A stretch of 36,168 nt of DNA from positions 1-36,168 of the forward strand of contig CALXRE010000095.1 of assembly GCA_944390645.1 (NCBI GenBank). Reading direction: 5' to 3'. The position numbers and the translations under genes are program-made. Source of the DNA: an uncultured Alphaproteobacteria bacterium (lineage in GTDB: Bacteria > Pseudomonadota > Alphaproteobacteria > CACZRW01). Shown here piece by piece: positions 32,415 to 36,168 of the stretch. The notes under the pieces were generated by a model, which made no database searches, was not told the DNA's origin, and was given only the letters and a program-made list of their open reading frames with translations. Each line of letters opens with the position of its first letter. Position 1 is the first letter of the stretch.

Positions 32415-33203
32415 CTATAAAGTATATGTCTTAATATTATAATTGTCTCTAGATATATTTCTCAGTATTTCAAAAGTTTTGCTCTGAGTATTAGATTTTA
32501 AAATAGATATTCTTGATACATAAGGGAAATATTTATCCATCAGAAACTTCTTGTTTATAGAAGATAAACCACTGGCGGAAATCATAAGCGGAATAAATAA
32601 ATCAGCTTTTATGGGTAAAGGAACTACTTTAGCTAATACTAAACGAGCCCTAATTACTTGCTCATTAAAAATAAACTTTTCTGAAGCTCGATTATTTAAA
32701 CAGCAAAAATCAAAATTATGAAGCTTTTGAATCTCTGTAGTCGTAATCTCTTGCGAAATAAAACTAGATATATCTTCTTTTTCGTTCGATGGCTTTAAAA
32801 GCGCCTCTTTAAAAAGGCTTAAAATCTTTTTATCTAAAGGAACAATGTCGGTAAAATAAATTCTTGCTTTCATTTGTTCCTTACTTAACTTTATTTCTGT
32901 GCCGTTTAAATAACGACGATCAAAAGATTTTATTCCTGCTTTGAGCATGTCTATGTATTCTTTACTTCTGGAAGGAGCTGATATCCTTAAATCCTCTTTC
33001 GATATAATGGCTAGCTCTTGGATCGTTAAATAACCTAAATTTAAATCCTTAAATTTTTCTCGACTATCTTTATATAAAGCTTCTTCGGTTTCCTTTAGCT
33101 TATAAGAAAAGACCGAGCGATATTCGGAGGCTTTTTCTTCTGGCGTTAAATCTTTGTCCATAAAAAAAAGTCTTGCTCTATTTAAAAAATTTCTAATTAA
33201 CAT
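32415..33203 (-). CDS. Protein of unknown function upstream of nagZ
   Basis: A 262-residue protein without signal peptide or membrane helix. The first 60 residues are basic and charged (RARLFFMDKDLTPEEKASEYRSVF), the middle contains SFDRRYLNGTEIKLSKEQMKARIYFTDIVPLDKKILSLFKEALLKP, and the end is serine/lysine rich. Three cysteines. AAGGAACAACA precedes ATG 33203, so this start is favoured over an internal ATG at residue 15. It is directly coupled to nagZ. In many relatives a SPOR-domain protein sits in this place, but no SPOR motif is visible. I do not recognise the family. Confidence 0.72.
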   Translation of the reverse strand: MLIRNFLNRARLFFMDKDLTPEEKASEYRSVFSYKLKETEEALYKDSREKFKDLNLGYLTIQELAIISKEDLRISAPSRSKEYIDMLKAGIKSFDRRYLNGTEIKLSKEQMKARIYFTDIVPLDKKILSLFKEALLKPSNEKEDISSFISQEITTTEIQKLHNFDFCCLNNRASEKFIFNEQVIRARLVLAKVVPLPIKADLFIPLMISASGLSSINKKFLMDKYFPYVSRISILKSNTQSKTFEILRNISRDNYNIKTYTL

Positions 33204-33273
33204 TGTTGTTCCTTCATAGTGTATATTTTTAATAAGAGGATATTGACATATTTTTTGCGAAAAATCAACGGGC

Positions 33274-33573
33274 TTATGGTTTTTGGCATAAATATTCTAC
33301 CCTGGTAGGCGTTAAAAGCGAACAATCCCAATGAACTTGACGATAAAATCTAGCAATCCTTCCTGTCTTTTTGCATTCTTGTTCAGCAATGTCTATAATC
33401 TGAGCTGGCTCACAACTTAGAGAATTATAACAAATTGATACCTTATCTAAATTTGAAGGTCCTATATTCCCTATTATTCCAGCTTCTCTCCTAGAATCAA
33501 CATATGGGTTGAACTGGCTGCAAGCAGATGTAAAAAGCAAAAAAAACAAAACTAAAAATAACAAATTCTTCAT
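33274..33573 (-). CDS. Small six-cysteine lipoprotein
   Basis: A 99-residue protein with a lipoprotein signal (MKNLLFLVLFFLLFTSAC, lipid cysteine 18). The mature part is NPYVDSRREAGIIGNIGPSN, then DKVSICYNSLSCEP, an IAEQECKKTGRIARF helix and HWDCSLLTPTRVEYLC: five more cysteines. I recall a conserved alphaproteobacterial hypothetical protein with this layout (dispersed Cys, ending C-L-P-A-F-C-like), but no function is known to me. It is the first gene of the leftward run to nadE, 70 bases before the next gene. Confidence 0.8.
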   Translation of the reverse strand: MKNLLFLVLFFLLFTSACSQFNPYVDSRREAGIIGNIGPSNLDKVSICYNSLSCEPAQIIDIAEQECKKTGRIARFYRQVHWDCSLLTPTRVEYLCQKP

Positions 33574-33617
33574 AAAAACTACTCTTCTCTAAAAGAATAG
33601 TTCACAATAAGCGAAAA

Positions 33618-33648
33618 TTGCTTTAAATACTATAAATAGTTTTATAAT
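33618..33648 (+). promoter_or_regulatory. Possible promoter of the DHH gene pair
   Basis: TTGCTT (33618-33623) and TATAAT (33643-33648) lie 18-24 bases before the first DHH start codon, but the spacer is 19 bases, slightly long for sigma70. A short dyad (ACTAT, two bases, ATAGT, 33629-33640) lies between them. Weakly supported. Confidence 0.35.
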
Positions 33649-33665
33649 CTAATAAGGATTTTTCT

Positions 33666-34595
33666 ATGCCGAATAAAAAATACAGGCTGGTTACTAGAAG
33701 CGATTTCGATGGGCTAGTATGTGCGGTTTTATTAAAAGAAATCGATCTTATTGACGATATTTTGTTCGTTCATCCAAAAGATATGCAGGATGGAAAAATT
33801 GACGTATCCGATAATGATATAAGTACTAATTTACCTTATGTACAAGGAATTCACTTATGCTTCGACCATCATTATAGTGAAACTATTCGTAATGTTTCTC
33901 ACAAAAATCATATTATAAACCCAAATGCTCCTTCTGCCGCTAGAGTGGTGTACGATTATTATGGCGGAGAAAAAGTATTTAAAAATGTATCTAAAGATAT
34001 GATGGATGCTGTAGATAAAGCCGATATGGCAAAATTCTCTAGAGAAGAAATATTAAATCCTATTGGTTGGACATTGTTAAATTTTATAATGGATTCTCGA
34101 ACTGGTTTAGGTCGTCATCATGAGTTCCGTATCTCTAATTATCAGTTGATGATGAAACTAATAGACTTGTGTGGAAAAAAGTCTATTGATGATATCTTAA
34201 AAGATCCTGATGTACGAGAACGAATAGAGTTATATATGGAACATTATGTTCCTTCTATTGAACAACTTAAAAGATGCTCTTCTGTTCATGATAATCTCGT
34301 ATTAATAGACTTCTTAAAAGAAGAAAATATCTATGCTGGAAATCGTTTCATGATTTATGCTCTTTATCCTGAAGTCAATGTCTCTATGCATATCATGTGG
34401 GGAAGAGATAAAGAAATTGTCGTTTTTGCGTTAGGAAAATCAATAATTAATGATACTTGTAAAACTAATATAGGTAAGTTAATGCTAGAATATGGTGGGG
34501 GTGGGCATATTGCTGCTGGAACCTGCCAAATTCCTTTGGCTGATGCAAAAAGAGTTCAAAACGAACTTATTGAAATAATAAATAAAAATGGTTAA
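33666..34595 (+). CDS. DHH family phosphoesterase, first of a tandem pair
   Basis: Member of the DHH/DHHA1 phosphoesterases (exopolyphosphatase, NrnA/GdpP-like oligonucleotide or dinucleotide hydrolases, RecJ). Motif I is RSDFDG with D13 and D15, motif III is FDHH with D67-H68-H69, a further acidic motif is AVDKADMAKF (about 115-124), and the C-terminal DHHA1 motif is GGGGHIAAGTC. All metal-ligand positions appear intact. Length 309. Ribosome site AAGGA. Whether the substrate is polyphosphate, pApA or short RNA cannot be told. The next gene is its paralogue, 41 bases downstream. Confidence 0.88.
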   Translation: MPNKKYRLVTRSDFDGLVCAVLLKEIDLIDDILFVHPKDMQDGKIDVSDNDISTNLPYVQGIHLCFDHHYSETIRNVSHKNHIINPNAPSAARVVYDYYGGEKVFKNVSKDMMDAVDKADMAKFSREEILNPIGWTLLNFIMDSRTGLGRHHEFRISNYQLMMKLIDLCGKKSIDDILKDPDVRERIELYMEHYVPSIEQLKRCSSVHDNLVLIDFLKEENIYAGNRFMIYALYPEVNVSMHIMWGRDKEIVVFALGKSIINDTCKTNIGKLMLEYGGGGHIAAGTCQIPLADAKRVQNELIEIINKNG

Positions 34596-34636
34596 AATCG
34601 TATGTAGTTTCTAAGGCTAATAACAAGGAGCAAAAA

Positions 34637-35587
34637 ATGGCAGAAGATAAATATCGCTTAGTTACAAGAAGTGATTTTGATGGTTTGGTTAGTGCTCTTT
34701 TATTAAAAGAACTAGATTTGATTGATAATATTAAATTCGTTCATCCTAAAGATGTTCAAGACGGAATTATTGAAATAACTGAAAGTGATATAACAACTAA
34801 TTTGCCTTATGCTAATGGTGCTCATTATGCTTTTGATCACCATATTAGCGAGTTAGCTAGAGTAGGAATTAAAAGTAACTATATGTTAAATCCTACTGCT
34901 CCTTCTGCTGCTAGAGTTGTTTGGGATTGTTTCGGTGGTGCTGCTGGTTTCCCTAATATACCAGAAGAAATTATGAACGCAGTTGATCAAGCTGATTCTG
35001 CTAAATATACCGTCGAAGAAATTATGAACCCTTCTGGTTGGACTTTGTTGAGTTTTATTATGGACGCTAGAACTGGATTAGGTCGATTCCATAATTTTAG
35101 AATCTCAAACTATCAGTTAATGATGGATTTGATTGATTATTGTCGTAAATATTCTGTAGATGAAATACTGAAAATCCCTGATGTTAAGGAAAGAGTAGAT
35201 CTTTATTTTAAGTGTCAGGATGACTTTATTAAACAGTTGAAAAAAGTTACAACTATTCGTAAAAATTTAGCCTTCGTTGATTTACTAAATGAAGAAGTTA
35301 TTTTCCCTGGAAACCGCTTCATGGTTTACGCTCTATTCCCTGAAGTTAATGTTTCTATGCATGCTATGTGGAGAGTAAACGGACAACGTGTCGTTTTCGC
35401 CGTGGGAAAATCTATTATAAATCGCACAAATAAACTTAATATCGGTTCTTTGATGTTGAAATATAATGGAGGAGGACACTTTGCTGCTGGAACTTGTCAA
35501 ATAGATTTGGAAGATGCTGCTAAAGTCAGAGAAGAATTGATCGAAGTCTTAACGAATCCAGAAAATACTGAAAATAAAAACGATTAG
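34637..35587 (+). CDS. DHH family phosphoesterase, second of a tandem pair
   Basis: Paralogue of the preceding gene in the same register: RSDFDG (D13, D15), FDHH (D67-H69), AVDQADSAKY and the DHHA1 motif NGGGHFAAGTC. Of the first 60 residues 42 are identical to the upstream copy, so this is a fairly old or diverging duplication. Length 316, with a short acidic C-terminal extension (NPENTENKND). Its own ribosome site is AAGGAG. It ends two bases from the convergent cheR stop. Both copies appear catalytically competent, which suggests different substrates, dosage or a hetero-oligomer. Confidence 0.88.
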   Translation: MAEDKYRLVTRSDFDGLVSALLLKELDLIDNIKFVHPKDVQDGIIEITESDITTNLPYANGAHYAFDHHISELARVGIKSNYMLNPTAPSAARVVWDCFGGAAGFPNIPEEIMNAVDQADSAKYTVEEIMNPSGWTLLSFIMDARTGLGRFHNFRISNYQLMMDLIDYCRKYSVDEILKIPDVKERVDLYFKCQDDFIKQLKKVTTIRKNLAFVDLLNEEVIFPGNRFMVYALFPEVNVSMHAMWRVNGQRVVFAVGKSIINRTNKLNIGSLMLKYNGGGHFAAGTCQIDLEDAAKVREELIEVLTNPENTENKND

Positions 35588-35588
35588 T

Positions 35589-36168
35589 CTATACTAAGGG
35601 AATACCTGTTTCTGTCGTATTCTTTGAAACGGCATAAATTCCTTTTACATCTTTTATGAGTTTAAATCGAGAAGAAAAGCCTAATACTGTCTCATTTAAG
35701 CCTAAAAATAAACACCCGTCATCAGGCATTTCATTCGCAAACTTAGATAAAACTCTCGTCTTTAAAGGACTGTCAAAATTACGAATTACATAACGGCAAA
35801 ATATTACATCAAATTTCCCTAATGGAGATATGTCATCTAAAAGATTCCATCGTTTAAATTGTACCATGGCTCTTAAAGAATGGTCTATCTGCCAACGATC
35901 TTCTTTCTTGGTAAAATAATGCAATAAATCTTTTATTGGAAGTCCTCTTTGAACTTCAAATTGTGAATATAAACCTTCCCTTGCTTTACTTATCATGGAG
36001 GAAGAAATATCTATACCTACAAGTTCTATTTTCCAACCTGGATGCTTCTCTAAGGCTTCTTTAACTATCATCGCTAAAGAATAGGCTTCTTGTCCGCTTG
36101 ATGAACCTGCTGAAAGTATGCGTTTCTCTTTTGTATTGGATCTTTCTTTGAAAAAATCCGGAAGAACC
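35589..36168 (-). CDS. cheR: CheR, chemotaxis receptor methyltransferase (5' end outside window)
   Basis: SAM-dependent glutamate methyltransferase acting on chemoreceptors. The frame is open to the window edge, giving the last 192 residues. SAM motif I reads SAGSSSGQEAYSLAM, where most CheR have SAGCSTGEEPYSLAM. It continues with GIDISSSMISKAREGLYSQFEVQRGLP, LRAMVQFKRWNLL, GKFDVIFCRYVIRNFD and LFLGLNETVLG. An internal ATG at 36071 is not the true start because the SAM motif lies upstream of it. The N-terminal helical domain is missing from view. It converges on the DHH pair. Confidence 0.92.
   Translation of the reverse strand, partial: VLPDFFKERSNTKEKRILSAGSSSGQEAYSLAMIVKEALEKHPGWKIELVGIDISSSMISKAREGLYSQFEVQRGLPIKDLLHYFTKKEDRWQIDHSLRAMVQFKRWNLLDDISPLGKFDVIFCRYVIRNFDSPLKTRVLSKFANEMPDDGCLFLGLNETVLGFSSRFKLIKDVKGIYAVSKNTTETGIPLV

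Overview
The window is AT-rich (about one third G+C by eye) and densely packed with genes. It looks like a chromosome segment of an alphaproteobacterium. The support is gene order: rph-rdgB-hemW facing grpE; rsmI-yraN-DolP-like lipoprotein facing an LpoA-like lipoprotein; fliQ-fliR-flhB followed by cckA and recA; and an hslVU operon. CckA is essentially an alphaproteobacterial marker. Low G+C, a sugar PTS and an acyl-ACP thioesterase suggest a host- or gut-associated uncultured lineage. That last point is inference and cannot be settled here.

Layout. 1-143: 3' end of an unrecognised gene. 178-2027 (-): hslVU protease under a heat-shock type promoter. 2143-2517 (+): HIT protein. 2476-6271 (-): rsmI, yraN, dolP-like, small lipoprotein, comM. 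6326-7831 (+): LpoA-like lipoprotein. 7828-10246 (-): rph, rdgB, hemW. 10363-16882 (+): grpE, flagellar export genes fliQ/fliR/flhB, cckA, recA with a strong terminator. 16952-26789 (-): a more accessory stretch with an acyl-ACP thioesterase, tRNA-Thr(CGT), a tolC-macA-macB(ATPase)-macB(permease) tripartite exporter, and a two-gene PTS (EIIA-HPr-EI fusion plus EIICB). 27054-29411 (+): CPA2 cation:proton antiporter. 29416-33573 (-): single-domain NadE, two unknown membrane proteins, a NagZ-like GH3 enzyme, an unknown protein and a six-cysteine lipoprotein. 33666-35587 (+): tandem duplicate DHH phosphoesterases. 35589-36168 (-): CheR, cut by the window edge.

How the genes fit together. Protein quality control (HslVU, GrpE) appears to share one promoter architecture, a [C/G]TTG element, 18 bp, then CTTA[T/C]TT, which fits the alphaproteobacterial RpoH consensus. 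Envelope upkeep is represented by LpoA-like, DolP-like, NagZ and several lipoproteins. Motility and cell cycle are represented by FliQ/FliR/FlhB, CckA and CheR. The PTS pair resembles the NagF/NagE type and, with NagZ, could serve amino-sugar use; that link is inferred.

I see no mobile element, CRISPR array, phage or toxin-antitoxin module. No clearly new multi-gene system stands out. The best leads are the tandem DHH pair beside cheR, the EIICB with a cysteine-less second IIB domain, the thioesterase next to the tRNA, and the unknown proteins at 30203-31372 and 32415-33203. Several start sites differ from the longest open frames and are argued in the entries.
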